Shown in pieces: positions 1 to 9,763 of a DNA stretch of 35,171 nt. The stretch lies in assembly GCA_003142575.1 (NCBI GenBank), contig PLMS01000070.1, positions 2,943 to 38,113 of the forward strand. The letters are read 5' to 3'. The translations under genes were made by a program, and so were the position numbers. Each line of letters starts with the position of its first letter. Positions within the stretch are counted from its first letter, which is position 1. This DNA comes from Ignavibacteriota bacterium. GTDB lineage: Bacteria > Bacteroidota > Ignavibacteria > UBA10030. The notes below the pieces were generated by a model. That model made no database searches. It saw nothing but the letters and a program-made list of their open reading frames with translations, and was not told the origin of the DNA.

Positions 1-389
1 TTTATCTTGGGAGCAAGGAATGCTTTCTTGATCACTCCAGCATGCTGGGCCTTCTCGCCAAGTGCAGCACCATATCGAAACTGGTAATTGGCACTGTCCG
101 GTTTTAAGTCGACTGCCTTCTCTAATTCATCGACCGCTTTGTCCACATCCCGTTGCGGATTCGTTCTATTGAAATATACAAGGCCTAACCGGTAATGCGC
201 TTCGGCATTGTTATCGTCCTTCTCTATAATCTTTTCAAACACCGATTTCGCTTCTGCAAATTTCTTTTGCTGAAAAAGAGCAATGCCCTCATCAATCGTC
301 TGAGCTGTCAATTCTCCATGCATTTGCAGAATGAGTACCGCAAACACAAATCCACATATCCGCTTTATTTTCATCATCTGCAATTTCAT
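1..389 (-). CDS. TPR-repeat exported protein, 3' part missing (runs off the left edge)
   Basis: Reading the minus strand from an ATG at 389 gives an uninterrupted frame to the window edge, about 129 residues. It opens with basic residues and a hydrophobic stretch (GFVFAVLILQMHG) ending in LTAQT, a plausible signal peptide. Tetratricopeptide-like helices follow, such as GIALFQQKKFAEAKSVFEKI and AEAHYRLGLVYFNR, with the typical W/L/G/Y/A/P spacing. TPR proteins are protein-interaction scaffolds; the partner is not visible. It begins 48 bases after the stop of the HlyD-type adaptor on the same strand, so it is probably the third gene of the tolC-hlyD operon. Methionines at 377 and 374 are alternative starts; none has a strong ribosome site. 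The C-terminus lies outside the window. Confidence 0.75.
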   Translation of the reverse strand, partial: MKLQMMKIKRICGFVFAVLILQMHGELTAQTIDEGIALFQQKKFAEAKSVFEKIIEKDDNNAEAHYRLGLVYFNRTNPQRDVDKAVDELEKAVDLKPDSANYQFRYGAALGEKAQHAGVIKKAFLAPKI

Positions 390-437
390 TTTCAATTTTC
401 TGCTTTCATCCTTTACTCTTCTTCCTTCTTACTTTCT

Positions 438-1703
438 TCACTTCTTATCTTTGTCTGCACTTGCTCCTGTTTTACGTTCTGTCTTGTTATCAATCTTCAC
501 TTTTGAATCTACCTCTAGATCACGATTAATCGCTTTGAACGGCCCTGAAACAACATCCTGTCCTTCCAATCCACTTCCGTTCACTTCAACATAGGCATCA
601 TTGCTAATGCCGCGTTTGACAGAAACCGTTTTTGCCGCACCATCTTTCACAACAAAAACTACCTCCTCCAATTTCTCATTTTCTTTTTTCGCTGTAGTTT
701 CAAATTTCGCTTCACCTTCTTTCGGTTCTTCGGCTTTTTCTATCTTCGGCAATCGTACTGTAACAGATTGAATCGGGACTGTCAACGCGTTTTGTTTTGT
801 CTCTGTTTCAATATCGGCTGACATCGACATCCCGGGACGGAAGACCGCATCTTTCGGTGTATTGAGTAAAATGCGCACTTGGAAATTTGTCACCTGATCT
901 TGCGTTCCAAGACCTGTAGATGTTGCTGTGTTGGCAATTTGATACACTGAACCAATGAAGATACGATCAGGATAAGAATCGACACTTATACGGGCCGTAT
1001 CATTATTGCGTACCATTACTACATCATTTTCACCAACATCGACGCGAGCTTCCATTTTAGAAAGATCTGCAACCGTCATAATCTCTGTACCTTGCGTGAA
1101 CGTACTGCCGCTCACTCGTTCACCAAGTTCCCGTGGTAGATTGCTAATGGTGCCATCCATTGGAGAATAAATAGACGTCTTCAACAGCGATTGATATGAT
1201 TCTTTGGAACTTGCAACTGCTTGCACATAGCTTGCTTTTGCGCCTTGATAACCAGCTTTCGCAATATCCATATCTGCATCGGATATAAGTTTTTTTTCAA
1301 ATAGTCCCTGTGCACGTTTGTAGTCTGCTTCGGCCTTATCCAAGGCCGCTTTCACCATTTCAACATTTCCCTGAGCCCGGTCATAATCTGCCTGGTAAGC
1401 ATCCGGTTTGATACGGACGAGCAATTGTCCTCTGTGCACTGATTGTCCCTCACGGACCGGCAACTCGATTATTTCTCCACTAACCTCTGCATTAATCACC
1501 ACCTGGGTGACCGGTTGAATTTTACCTGTCGCAGTTACAATTTGAGTAATTGTCCGGCGTTGTACTTTCTCGGTTTGTACAGAAATAACCGGCACACGAC
1601 GGCTGCCAATAATCACCAGTACAACGAGAGCTATTACTACTACCGCAATAACCGAAATAATGATAATCTTCTTTTTTTTCTTCTTCCCGTTACCGTTTGC
1701 CAT
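438..1703 (-). CDS. HlyD/MacA-type periplasmic adaptor subunit of an efflux or export system
   Basis: This 421-residue membrane-fusion protein would bridge an inner-membrane pump and the TolC-like channel encoded just upstream. It has a poly-lysine start and a single membrane anchor (about residues 13-33). The first biotinyl-lipoyl half is VVINAEVSGEIIELPVREGQ (about 68-87), with the helical hairpin rich in Ala, Lys and Glu around 105-165. The second lipoyl half is YSPMDGTISNLPRELGERV, then a beta-barrel ending FRPGMSMSADIETE. This order is that of MacA/HlyD adaptors. A charged Lys/Glu-rich insertion (about residues 320-345) interrupts the membrane-proximal domain. The gene starts 48 bases after the tolC stop. 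No ABC or RND pump is in view, so the cargo is unknown; it may lie beyond the left edge. Confidence 0.92.
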   Translation of the reverse strand: MANGNGKKKKKKIIIISVIAVVVIALVVLVIIGSRRVPVISVQTEKVQRRTITQIVTATGKIQPVTQVVINAEVSGEIIELPVREGQSVHRGQLLVRIKPDAYQADYDRAQGNVEMVKAALDKAEADYKRAQGLFEKKLISDADMDIAKAGYQGAKASYVQAVASSKESYQSLLKTSIYSPMDGTISNLPRELGERVSGSTFTQGTEIMTVADLSKMEARVDVGENDVVMVRNNDTARISVDSYPDRIFIGSVYQIANTATSTGLGTQDQVTNFQVRILLNTPKDAVFRPGMSMSADIETETKQNALTVPIQSVTVRLPKIEKAEEPKEGEAKFETTAKKENEKLEEVVFVVKDGAAKTVSVKRGISNDAYVEVNGSGLEGQDVVSGPFKAINRDLEVDSKVKIDNKTERKTGASADKDKK

Positions 1704-1751
1704 TGCTTGCTCCTCTGTGTTGAGTATCCTAATAATCTTATGGTCTCTTAC

Positions 1752-3101
1752 TTAGTATGTTCGTTCACCAAGCACATATTCCAAATTACGTTTGGCTGTA
1801 ATGTAGTTGTATGTCGCGTTCACTTTATTCGCTTGAGCGTTTACATAATTTGCATTTGCCGTTTGAAGATCGATGATCGTACCGGCACCAAGATTGTACC
1901 GCTCTTCTGCTACTCTACGATCCTGCGAAGCAGAAGTTACACCTTTTACACTTGCTTCATACTGTCTTTGAGACGCCCCGAGGTCGAGAAGTGCTTTTTT
2001 CACATCGACACTGACGATCAGCTCTGTCTGTTGGAGCGATATTTCAGCATTTCGCTCTTGAACCTTTGCAATTTGGACACCCTCGTTCGTTAGAAATCCA
2101 TCAAACAATGTCCAATTCAATTTTAAACCCCACGTATAATCCTTATTACTTGATAATTGCGACACTTCAGGCGCAGTGAGATTGTACCCTGCATACGCGT
2201 TCACACCCGGTAAATAGCGTCCCCATGCTGAAACAACTGAATACGATGTACTTTTTAAGTTTTCCGATGCTACTTGATAATCGGGGCGAGCGTCAAGCGC
2301 TTGCTTGCGGAATTGTTCAAACTTTCCAAGGGTAGGCAGTTGGGAAAATTCCACCGAGTCCACTTCCGTTGGAACAGTAGTATCTGCAATTTGATAATCA
2401 TCCCGCACATCTAATCCGACAAGCGAAAGTAAATCCGCAATCGATTTATCATATGTATTTTGGGCAGTGATAAGATTAAACTCGTCTGTTGCCACAGCAG
2501 ATTGCTGGCGATACACATCACCAATTGCCAACGCCCCTACACGATTCGATTCCTGAATTCTTTCTAGCTCCTTCTGTTCACGCTTCAGATTTTCTTCATT
2601 GACCTTCACGAGTTGTTCATTGCGCAATACAGTGAGATAAGTTGCTTGCACCTGATATACGATCCCTTGTTTCGTTCGCAAAAAAGTTTGATCGGCAATA
2701 GCTTTGCCGGAAATGGATTTACTGAGATTCATTTCACGATTCAACCCATCGAAAATAGTGTAATTGAGATTTAACCCTGCAGTATAGCCGGTAGTTAATG
2801 AATTTCCACCGGTCGCAACATTCCCGTTGACGTATGGGCTATAGACTGAATCGACCGTATACTCTGTCTGTGATCTCCCCCAGCCGGCAGAAGCAGAAAG
2901 AGAAGGCAAATAAGAACCATAACCCGCCACTTCAGCGCTGCGGGCAGCATCTACATTATTCGCCGCCTGCACTACATTTAAATTTTGCTGCATAGCAACA
3001 GTAACAGCTTCGTTCAGTGTAAGTGTTTTTAGCGTTCCAACTGGCATTTGGGCACTGCAGAACGACACTGAGAGCAGGATAAACATAATCATTTTCTTCA
3101 T
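1752..3101 (-). CDS. TolC family outer-membrane channel protein
   Basis: An outer-membrane efflux protein of about 449 residues, normal for the family. It would form the exit duct for the adaptor encoded downstream. I place the start at the ATG at 3101 ([18 protein letters not shown]), because it opens a clean signal peptide and has GGAG about eight bases upstream; the open frame extends to 3260 but that extension is not signal-like and has no ribosome site. Two TolC-type repeats are visible: [20 protein letters not shown] near the N-terminus, and a second half with [20 protein letters not shown]. Both carry long heptad-rich helices and an amphipathic strand such as [14 protein letters not shown] or [13 protein letters not shown]. 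It is the first gene of the export operon, separated from the CCA-enzyme gene by about 155 bases. Confidence 0.93.
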   Translation of the reverse strand: MKKMIMFILLSVSFCSAQMPVGTLKTLTLNEAVTVAMQQNLNVVQAANNVDAARSAEVAGYGSYLPSLSASAGWGRSQTEYTVDSVYSPYVNGNVATGGNSLTTGYTAGLNLNYTIFDGLNREMNLSKSISGKAIADQTFLRTKQGIVYQVQATYLTVLRNEQLVKVNEENLKREQKELERIQESNRVGALAIGDVYRQQSAVATDEFNLITAQNTYDKSIADLLSLVGLDVRDDYQIADTTVPTEVDSVEFSQLPTLGKFEQFRKQALDARPDYQVASENLKSTSYSVVSAWGRYLPGVNAYAGYNLTAPEVSQLSSNKDYTWGLKLNWTLFDGFLTNEGVQIAKVQERNAEISLQQTELIVSVDVKKALLDLGASQRQYEASVKGVTSASQDRRVAEERYNLGAGTIIDLQTANANYVNAQANKVNATYNYITAKRNLEYVLGERTY

Positions 3102-3256
3102 TGAGACATCTCCAATAATTATAGTGTTGGCAGGGTATAAAACTATAGTTAATAAACGATTGTTTTTCCGTAAAGTTTCAAAAGAACTGAAGAAACTCAA
3201 GCTTTTTCCAGAGTTTAGACGCCCCCAGAAATGCGAATGTTTCATACTTTCGGCCG

Positions 3257-4675
3257 TCAACCTTTTTTTAATGGCGCTTGATTCATGATACTATTTTTCA
3301 TTGAAAGAAGATACTGCATGGCGGCATCATGTTCATTGGGAATTGTACCATCAAGAACTGCATCGGTAATCATATCTTTCAGTACACCTACCATTGGTCC
3401 TTCGGTCAATCCGCAAACTTGCATAATTTCTTCGCCGCGCAATGGCGGCTGCCAATTCCGAATACGATCTTTTTCCTCTACCTCTGCCATTTTCTTAATG
3501 ACGAGATCATAGTTTTGCTTCACTTGTTCGATAAGCTTTTGGTTCTTTGATGTAATATCTGCCCGGCATAATGCTATAAGATCATCAATATCATTGCCGG
3601 TTTCAAAGAGCAATCGGCGAACGGCGGAATCTGTCACGCCATCATCGACTAACGCCTGTGGACGGAGGTGAAGGCGAATAAGCTTTTCAATATAGGGAAC
3701 ATGTTCTAGCGGAAAACGCATCCGCTGGAATATCTTCTTCACCATTCGTGCACCGAGATCTTCATGTCCATGGAAAGTCCATCCCGTCCCTGGTACAAAC
3801 ACTTTGGTCCTCGGTTTGGCGATGTCATGCAGCAATGCCGCCATTCGCAACCAGAGGTTACCGGAAACATCTGCGACTTTATCGACAACTTGCAGTGTAT
3901 GTCGAAATACATCTTTATGGTGATAATCCTTTCGCTGATCAACCCCCGCCATCTGAGCGATTTCAGGAAAGACAATTTCCATAACGCCAGAATCATACAT
4001 TATCTGAAGTCCGACCGATGGTCTTGTGCTGGATAGTATTTTCAGAAACTCGTCTGAGATTCGTTCCTGTGAAACAATCGCCAATCTCTTCGCCATCTTT
4101 CCTGCGGCTTCAAGCACATGCGGCTCGATCGTAAATCCGAGCTGTGCAGAAAATCGCATAGCGCGCATAATGCGAAGCGGATCGTCGTCGAACGTAATTT
4201 CCGGATCGAGCGGTGTGCGTAGAATCCCTGCTCGCAAATCGCTTTGTCCTTCAAACGGATCAACCAACTGTCCAAATGTCTTTGCATTGAGACTTGCTGC
4301 CATCGCGTTCACAGTAAAATCCCGCCGCAATAAATCATCGTCTAATGTTCCACCTTCAACGTGCGGTTTGCGAGAATTCTTGCTGTAACTTTCTTTCCGC
4401 GCACCGACAAATTCTAACTTCCGATCATCTAATGGCAGCATTGCCGTGCCGAAGTTTTCAAAGAGAATCAAATTGGTTCTGCCAAAGTCCTTCGCAACTT
4501 TTTTTGCGAACTCCACACCGCTGCCGAGAACAACAATGTCGGTATCTTTGACTTGCTTACCGAGCAGATGATTGCGCACATAACCGCCAACAATATATGC
4601 GGCAATACTCTCACGATCGGCGACTATGCCAATACGTTTCAGAATATCGTCTCGGATTTCAATCCACTCAGCCAC
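3257..4675 (-). CDS. CCA tRNA nucleotidyltransferase / poly(A) polymerase family with HD domain
   Basis: A 472-residue class II nucleotidyltransferase that would add or repair the tRNA 3' CCA end. The head domain shows GGYVRN (30-35) and the metal-binding pair DTD (44-46). [11 protein letters not shown] follows at about 116-126, then [13 protein letters not shown], the usual polyA_pol RNA-binding entry. The C-terminal half is an HD phosphohydrolase domain with [22 protein letters not shown] (HD at 283-284) and HGHED. That head-plus-HD architecture occurs in bacterial CCA enzymes with repair activity. Some relatives only add A, or are poly(A) polymerases, so CCA specificity is an inference. 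The start is GTG, sharing one base with the TAG stop of the upstream oxidoreductase (TAGTG), which suggests translational coupling. Confidence 0.9.
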   Translation of the reverse strand: MAEWIEIRDDILKRIGIVADRESIAAYIVGGYVRNHLLGKQVKDTDIVVLGSGVEFAKKVAKDFGRTNLILFENFGTAMLPLDDRKLEFVGARKESYSKNSRKPHVEGGTLDDDLLRRDFTVNAMAASLNAKTFGQLVDPFEGQSDLRAGILRTPLDPEITFDDDPLRIMRAMRFSAQLGFTIEPHVLEAAGKMAKRLAIVSQERISDEFLKILSSTRPSVGLQIMYDSGVMEIVFPEIAQMAGVDQRKDYHHKDVFRHTLQVVDKVADVSGNLWLRMAALLHDIAKPRTKVFVPGTGWTFHGHEDLGARMVKKIFQRMRFPLEHVPYIEKLIRLHLRPQALVDDGVTDSAVRRLLFETGNDIDDLIALCRADITSKNQKLIEQVKQNYDLVIKKMAEVEEKDRIRNWQPPLRGEEIMQVCGLTEGPMVGVLKDMITDAVLDGTIPNEHDAAMQYLLSMKNSIMNQAPLKKG

Positions 4676-5670
4676 TATGCCACCGTCATCTTTTGTGACT
4701 TAATTTTCTGTAAAATTTCTTCAGCAACTTCTAACGCGTGTAAACCATCGCGGCCTGTAACCGGCGGTTCGACGTTCTTTTGTACAGATTCAACAAACCG
4801 TTCAAGCTCATATTTCAAAGCATTGACTTCCCTCACTTTTGGTTTTTCATAGGTGATGATTCGCTTGTGGTGCCCCTCTTCGATCTTGCCGAGCATTTTT
4901 GTCGATTTCGCACGAGGAGTATTTTCATCTGCTAAACGAAATACTTCCGACACACCGTCTGCAAAGTCAATGGAGATGTACGCATCATGCTGGAAAAGAC
5001 GCATCTTGCGCATTTTATTTTGAGAAATGCGGCTCGCGGTTACATTCGCCACACAGCCGTTCTCAAACTGCAGCCGCGCATTAGCTATATCCGGAGTATC
5101 CGAGATAACTGCAACACCATTCGCATCGATACGCGTCACCTTTGATTTTACCAAACTTAAAATCAGATCAATGTCATGAATCATCAGATCAAGCACGACC
5201 GCAACATCCGACCCACGTGGATTAAATTGTGCCATCCGATGGGACTCAATAAACAACGGCTTAATATCGTACGGTTCCAATGCGAGAATCGCCGGATTGA
5301 ACCGCTCGATGTGCCCGACTTGGAGTTTCAATCCCTTTGTCTCTGCCCGCTCTGTCAACGCACGTGCTTGTTCGATGGTTGCGGTAATCGGTTTTTCGAT
5401 CAGAAGATGTACACCGCGTTTGATCACTTGCATCGCTACATCGTAATGCGATTGCGTGACCGTAGCAATACTGACTGCTTCGACATTTGCCAAAAGATCA
5501 TCGAGCTGCGCAAACGTTTTTATTCCGAATTCCGCCGCAATTTTTTCTGCCCGTGTCGAATCAATATCAAACACACCAACCAAGTGAGCAGTTGGAATTT
5601 GTGCATACATTTTTGTATGGAGAGCACCCAAATGTCCCACACCAATAACACCAACACGCAATGGATTCAT
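4675..5670 (-). CDS. Gfo/Idh/MocA family NAD(P)-dependent oxidoreductase
   Basis: A sugar or UDP-sugar dehydrogenase-like protein of about 331 residues. The N-terminal Rossmann fold has GVIGVGHLGALH, followed by the family's EKP signature in LLIEKPITATIEQA; the lysine is the usual catalytic or cofactor-proximal residue. GHIERFNPAI follows. That GHxERFNP string is what I associate with the branch that includes GnnA-like UDP-GlcNAc 3-dehydrogenases of lipid A diamino-sugar synthesis, but no partner aminotransferase or lpx gene is visible, so this is only a hypothesis. I prefer the ATG at 5670 over 5676, because AAGGAAG lies six bases upstream of the former and directly abuts the latter. It follows the plug-protein gene by 12 bases and overlaps the CCA gene by one. 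Confidence 0.88.
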   Translation of the reverse strand: MNPLRVGVIGVGHLGALHTKMYAQIPTAHLVGVFDIDSTRAEKIAAEFGIKTFAQLDDLLANVEAVSIATVTQSHYDVAMQVIKRGVHLLIEKPITATIEQARALTERAETKGLKLQVGHIERFNPAILALEPYDIKPLFIESHRMAQFNPRGSDVAVVLDLMIHDIDLILSLVKSKVTRIDANGVAVISDTPDIANARLQFENGCVANVTASRISQNKMRKMRLFQHDAYISIDFADGVSEVFRLADENTPRAKSTKMLGKIEEGHHKRIITYEKPKVREVNALKYELERFVESVQKNVEPPVTGRDGLHALEVAEEILQKIKSQKMTVA

Positions 5671-5682
5671 AGCCATCTTCCT

Positions 5683-6972
5683 TTATTGTGAATTCGCTTC
5701 CAGTCCGCCCGGACTTTTTGCTTGAGCGGCAAGAAGAATCCGATCGAATCCACCGAAGCGTGGATCATGATAATACAGCAACGCAGTATAGACATTCACC
5801 GTTCGCCAATCGTTCCCTTCGAGCGTTATCCAATCATTTCCGTTGAGAACATATTGGTAATCGTACGTGCCGCGACGAAGCAACGCAAGAAGCCTGTAAA
5901 TCTTTGCCGCTTCATCATAGTGCAATCGCCATTGTTCGTCTACTTTCCAACCGTTAAAATCACCAACAACATAAATCTTCTCATCACTGTTTTCCTCAGG
6001 CCGGCCAAGTTCGAACTGAAACTGTATATAATCGGCATAGCGATTGCCAGCCACAAGCGTTGAAATTCCATCCTGATCTCCACCTCCTTGGAACATCCAA
6101 CGGCTGAGATCGGCGCCGTCTTTTTTGCGCAGCACATCAGCAAGCGAATAGAGATCGACCGTTTGCTCATCCAATCGACGATACTCATTCCCCGGTTGTA
6201 GATTATCGATCACAAACTTCAAATTGTTTGTCCCGTACCCATCAATAAATGTGTTCGAATTCCGATCATCTGCATCAATACGGTGCGGGAATTCGATTTC
6301 ACGATTTCGATATACATCGACGATTTTAATGGAAGTCGAGTATATTGGACTGGCATCATTGAGCAGCGGAGGAGGAACCGTGAACGCCAAGACTGCCTTG
6401 TGTACCTGATTTTGCGGTGAAGTCTCCGAAGGTAAATAACGATTATAGATAGTGAGCGCTGAGTCTTCCACTTTTTCTGCGGCAAAAAAATTTCCTTCGG
6501 CAACCAATTCGTTCTGATCATCATTCCACACTTCAAATTTATAGTTGCCTGATTGAGGTAACTTTTCAAAGTCATTCATCCCCGAAATATGCAACGATTG
6601 TGTATTATTTTTACCTCCACCTTCCGGTATCCGCAGCGTGTACGTCCACCGATAGGCTCGTACTCCCACGGGAGCTTCTTCAAATGGAATCTGGTTCTTG
6701 CTAAAATTTCTAAACTCGTCGTTAATAAATGATGACCGTGTGATATTCCAATCCTTGTCGCAATGAAATATCTTCACACGAAAGTTCTCAGGCTTTGTTC
6801 CATCAACATCGAACGAAATCGTTACCGGAAGCGAATCCAACAAAACAACAGGAAATTTCGCCTCTCCCATACCATTGATGCGCATACCTTTGATGCGTTG
6901 AGAGTGTATTGTTTGCGCAGGAAGCGAAACGACAAATGTAATAATGAATAAGAGAAGGATTCGCATAATCAT
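5683..6972 (-). CDS. DUF5103-type T9SS plug domain protein, secreted
   Basis: An exported protein of about 430 residues resembling the DUF5103 family, described as the type IX secretion system plug protein that binds the SprA translocon. I choose the start at 6972 (MIMRILLLFIITFVVSLPAQ), which gives a signal peptide; 6966 is almost as good, and the frame continues to 7032 only by overlapping the HAD gene. Family features seen: IFHCDKDWNITRSSFINDEF (the HC-DW motif), SGNYKFEVW, and a C-terminal fold with IYVVGDFNGWKVDEQWRLHY and GTYDYQYVLNG. These segments follow the family's usual order. It is consistent with the T9SS cargo found at the right of the window. Its neighbours (HAD phosphatase, oxidoreductase) are not T9SS genes, so its position looks solitary. 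Confidence 0.82.
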   Translation of the reverse strand: MIMRILLLFIITFVVSLPAQTIHSQRIKGMRINGMGEAKFPVVLLDSLPVTISFDVDGTKPENFRVKIFHCDKDWNITRSSFINDEFRNFSKNQIPFEEAPVGVRAYRWTYTLRIPEGGGKNNTQSLHISGMNDFEKLPQSGNYKFEVWNDDQNELVAEGNFFAAEKVEDSALTIYNRYLPSETSPQNQVHKAVLAFTVPPPLLNDASPIYSTSIKIVDVYRNREIEFPHRIDADDRNSNTFIDGYGTNNLKFVIDNLQPGNEYRRLDEQTVDLYSLADVLRKKDGADLSRWMFQGGGDQDGISTLVAGNRYADYIQFQFELGRPEENSDEKIYVVGDFNGWKVDEQWRLHYDEAAKIYRLLALLRRGTYDYQYVLNGNDWITLEGNDWRTVNVYTALLYYHDPRFGGFDRILLAAQAKSPGGLEANSQ

Positions 6973-6985
6973 TTTCTCGGAAGTG

Positions 6986-7639
6986 TCAACTGAACTGCTT
7001 TTTGAGCCAGTCGTGGAATTCCCCGACATCATGGAATATATAATCTGATTTCATTTGCATGACTATATCTTTTGCATACGAATCCCATACGACAACGGCT
7101 ATCTTCACACCGGCTTCATGCGCTGCCTTCACATCGGAAACTGCATCACCCACCATGAGAACTTCATTCGGTTGAAGTGCGAAATGTTCCATAATTTTCT
7201 GCAATCCCTCCGGTGACGGCTTACGGTTGACAACATCATTTCCCGTTACCACGAAGTCAAAATATTTATCGATGTGAAATTCCTGCAATGTAATCCTTGT
7301 GGTGTGCGTCCCCTTTCCGGTGAATAATGCCAAAGTTTTTCCGCATTCCTTTGTGTAGCGAAGGATATCTTCAATACCGGGAAACAGACGCGCCAATTGG
7401 CTATGATGCGTGCGATAGAACGCGAGATAATCCTTCATCACTTCATCCATTTGATCCGGTCGAACAATCTCAAGCAATGCTTCTTCTTCCGGCGGACCAA
7501 ACATTGCATGGATTTCAGGAATGGTGTATGTTCTTCCGGCGTACTTCTGTGCAATGTAGTTAAATGAATCATAGATCAGTTGGTTTGTTTGTGTCAACGT
7601 TCCGTCCATATCAAATACAATACATTTCAAGTGCTTCAC
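6986..7639 (-). CDS. HAD-superfamily phosphatase, phosphoglycolate phosphatase-like
   Basis: A haloacid-dehalogenase hydrolase of about 217 residues. Motif I is FDMDGTLTQTN (nucleophile and acid-base aspartates), motif II is LFTGKG, motif III is NRKPSPEGLQK, and motif IV is MVGDAVSDVKAAHEAG. A helical cap lies between motif I and II, with FGPPEEEALLEI and LFPGIEDILRY, as in Gph/PpaX-type enzymes. The substrate is a small phosphomonoester or pyrophosphate and cannot be read from sequence. The frame extends to a TTG at 7723, but the N-terminal 28 residues are not HAD-like. A GTG at 7639, beginning VKHLKCIVFDMDG, places the nucleophile at the normal distance, so I use that. It ends 13 bases before the plug-protein start, so the two are likely cotranscribed. 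Confidence 0.88.
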   Translation of the reverse strand: MKHLKCIVFDMDGTLTQTNQLIYDSFNYIAQKYAGRTYTIPEIHAMFGPPEEEALLEIVRPDQMDEVMKDYLAFYRTHHSQLARLFPGIEDILRYTKECGKTLALFTGKGTHTTRITLQEFHIDKYFDFVVTGNDVVNRKPSPEGLQKIMEHFALQPNEVLMVGDAVSDVKAAHEAGVKIAVVVWDSYAKDIVMQMKSDYIFHDVGEFHDWLKKQFS

Positions 7640-7775
7640 ATTTTTTTCTCTACCTTTAATATAAACACAAAAGGCATCAAGCGGAATACTTTTAACTTCA
7701 CTCAATTTCCTTATCTTCAGCAAACAACAAGCACATAAGCTTGCTTATCCCTCAAAAACTCTCTAATTTGCCTCT

Positions 7776-8942
7776 GTGAAAAAACAAATCATACTCAAAA
7801 AGAACGAAGAACATCGAATTGTTGCCGGGCACCAATGGGTGTTCAGCAACGAGATTGCTTCTCTTCGCGGTAACCCTGAAATAGGCGACGTTGTTGAATT
7901 GCTTCGGCATGACGAGAAGTTTCTCGGGCTCGGTTTTTATCATCCCCATTCGCTTATCACCTTTCGCTTTCTCACGACTGAACAGGAAGATATCTCAGCC
8001 AATTTTTTTGAACGTCGAATTCAGCAATCGCTAGCGTTGCGTCAGAAACTCTATCCCGGCGCGGAGACATTTCGTCTTGTGCATGGTGAAGGCGATTTTC
8101 TGCCAGGACTCGTCATTGATAAATATAACGAGTTCATCTCATTGCAAATTCTTTCTGCGGGAATGGAAAAACGGATAACACTGATCTGTGATGTCTTAGA
8201 ATCCATATTCCATCCAAAAGCCATTGTTGCCCGCAATGATGTGGCAATCCGTGCACTGGAAGAATTGCCGATAGAAAAGAAGATTTTACGGGGAAATCCG
8301 AGCATTACGATTATTGATGACGATGGAGTGAAGTTTGAGGTAGATATCCTTCAAGGGCAAAAGACCGGATTCTTCCTTGATCAACGTGAAAACCGGAAAG
8401 CAGTTCATCGTTATGCAATCGGTGCTACGGTATTGGATTGTTTCTGCAACGAAGGAGGGTTTGCGCTGCATGCCGCAGCTGCCCAAGCGGCATCGGTACG
8501 TGGAATAGATATTTCCGAATCTGCCGTTGCGAAAGCGAAGGTGAATGCCCGTTTAAATACCGCCGCTGTAGAATTTGTAATCGGAGACGTGCTCGACGCG
8601 CTCAAACAACTCGGCGAGGATAGGAAGAGGTTCGATGTGGTTATACTTGATCCGCCGTCCTTCACAAAAAGCAAAAAAAATATTCCAGCAGCACTTCGGG
8701 GCTATAAGGAAATCAATGCAGCAGCCCTGCGGATTCTTTCGCCAGGTGGATATCTCGTTTCATCCTCGTGTTCGCATCATATTACGGAAGATGGATTTCT
8801 TTCCACCATCGAACAAGCCGCAGTGAAAGCAAAACGGGACATACAGCTCCTTGAATTTACAGGCGCAGCTCCGGATCATCCGATTATCCCGGCGATGCCG
8901 GAGACAAAATACCTGAAATTTGGTATTTTTTCTGTTCGGTGA
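7776..8942 (+). CDS. Class I SAM-dependent rRNA methyltransferase, RlmI family (PUA + Rossmann)
   Basis: A 388-residue protein with the domain order of RlmI/YccW, which makes 5-methylcytosine in 23S rRNA. The N-terminal PUA-like part reads HRIVAGHQWVFSNEI. A middle segment contains LVHGEGDFLPGLVIDKY, then GQKTGFFLDQRENR leads into the methyltransferase core. SAM-binding motif I is VLDCFCNEGGFALHAA. Motif IV is VILDPPSFTKSKK, and SSSCSHH carries the conserved C-terminal cysteine region. Length matches the family (about 390-400). The start is GTG at 7776 with no strong ribosome site. It is divergent from the HAD gene, with 136 bases between the chosen starts. Exact target base is not deducible. 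Confidence 0.92.
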   Translation: MKKQIILKKNEEHRIVAGHQWVFSNEIASLRGNPEIGDVVELLRHDEKFLGLGFYHPHSLITFRFLTTEQEDISANFFERRIQQSLALRQKLYPGAETFRLVHGEGDFLPGLVIDKYNEFISLQILSAGMEKRITLICDVLESIFHPKAIVARNDVAIRALEELPIEKKILRGNPSITIIDDDGVKFEVDILQGQKTGFFLDQRENRKAVHRYAIGATVLDCFCNEGGFALHAAAAQAASVRGIDISESAVAKAKVNARLNTAAVEFVIGDVLDALKQLGEDRKRFDVVILDPPSFTKSKKNIPAALRGYKEINAAALRILSPGGYLVSSSCSHHITEDGFLSTIEQAAVKAKRDIQLLEFTGAAPDHPIIPAMPETKYLKFGIFSVR

Positions 8943-9009
8943 ATTCGTTGAGCAGATTTTCATCTGTGGAATCTTTTATGAAATTCATACGTTTGATATA
9001 TTGAACGCG

Positions 9010-9756
9010 ATGAAATACAAAATCAACAAATATTGTACTGTTCGATTCCTTCTCTTTACATTCCTCTTGTTCACATACGCATCGGCACAAACGCCGACGA
9101 CACCTGATACGACCATTATCTTTACACCATCCAATCCAAATCTTATACGTGAGCAAAGCTATAACCCAGCAGTGCACGCGTGGGGTCTCGACGTGCTCTT
9201 ATCCAATAATGGTTTCGGTATGGGTGCGTTCTATCGGTATGAAATGAACGATGAACTGTCATGGATGTTCAATTTCGCGGTCTCGGATGTAAAAGACGAT
9301 GCTGAGGTTGAACAGTACGATTACTATGGACAAAGCTATATTCCTAACAAGAAAAATCGTTTGCTTCTTCTCCCATTGACCGTCAGCGTACAGTACCGGT
9401 TGTTCAAAGATGATATCGTTGACAATCTCCGTCCGTTCATTACTGCCGGGATTGGGCCAACAATGGTGTTCGTCGCACCTTATGCATCAGGTCAAATATC
9501 TTATGATGTTTTTGGAAATCCCTACAGAGAAAAAATCGACTTCTTCACAAGTCTCAAGTACGGAACGTTGCGGTACACTCTTGGCGGTTTTATCGGAGCC
9601 GGTGTGTATTTCGGTATGGATAAGGGGACAATCACTGGTTTGAGTGTTAAATACTTCCTTGCACCGTTCCCAAGCGGCATCGAAGTAATGGAAGGCGGCT
9701 ATATGAAGAACTTCGGCGGGTTATTTATTACGCTGACGTTTGGCGGATTGTTCTAA
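9010..9756 (+). CDS. Small outer-membrane beta-barrel protein, function unknown
   Basis: About 248 residues. A signal peptide is visible (VRFLLFTFLLFTYASAQT). The rest alternates polar and aromatic residues in the manner of outer-membrane strands, for example GLDVLLSNNGFGMGAFYRYE, LLPLTVSVQYRLF, LRPFITAGIGPTMVFV and TLGGFIGAGVYFG. It ends in GGLFITLTFGGLF, a C-terminal aromatic strand as recognised by the BAM complex. I place the start at the ATG at 9010, because the longer frame from 8920 overlaps the methyltransferase and lacks a signal peptide. No strong ribosome site is visible. It follows the methyltransferase by 67 bases on the same strand and ends 7 bases before the convergent uvrA stop. 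Confidence 0.8.
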   Translation: MKYKINKYCTVRFLLFTFLLFTYASAQTPTTPDTTIIFTPSNPNLIREQSYNPAVHAWGLDVLLSNNGFGMGAFYRYEMNDELSWMFNFAVSDVKDDAEVEQYDYYGQSYIPNKKNRLLLLPLTVSVQYRLFKDDIVDNLRPFITAGIGPTMVFVAPYASGQISYDVFGNPYREKIDFFTSLKYGTLRYTLGGFIGAGVYFGMDKGTITGLSVKYFLAPFPSGIEVMEGGYMKNFGGLFITLTFGGLF

Positions 9757-9763
9757 AGATGCC

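Noticed and set aside
1443-2093. 216-codon plus-strand open frame crossing the hlyD-tolC junction
   Set aside because: It is antisense to two well-supported genes and its translation is rich in Cys, His and Asn without any family motif.
3118-3123. TATAAT on the minus strand upstream of tolC
   Set aside because: It is only 5 bases from the ribosome-binding GGAG, so a transcript starting from it would lack the ribosome site. No -35 match is present.
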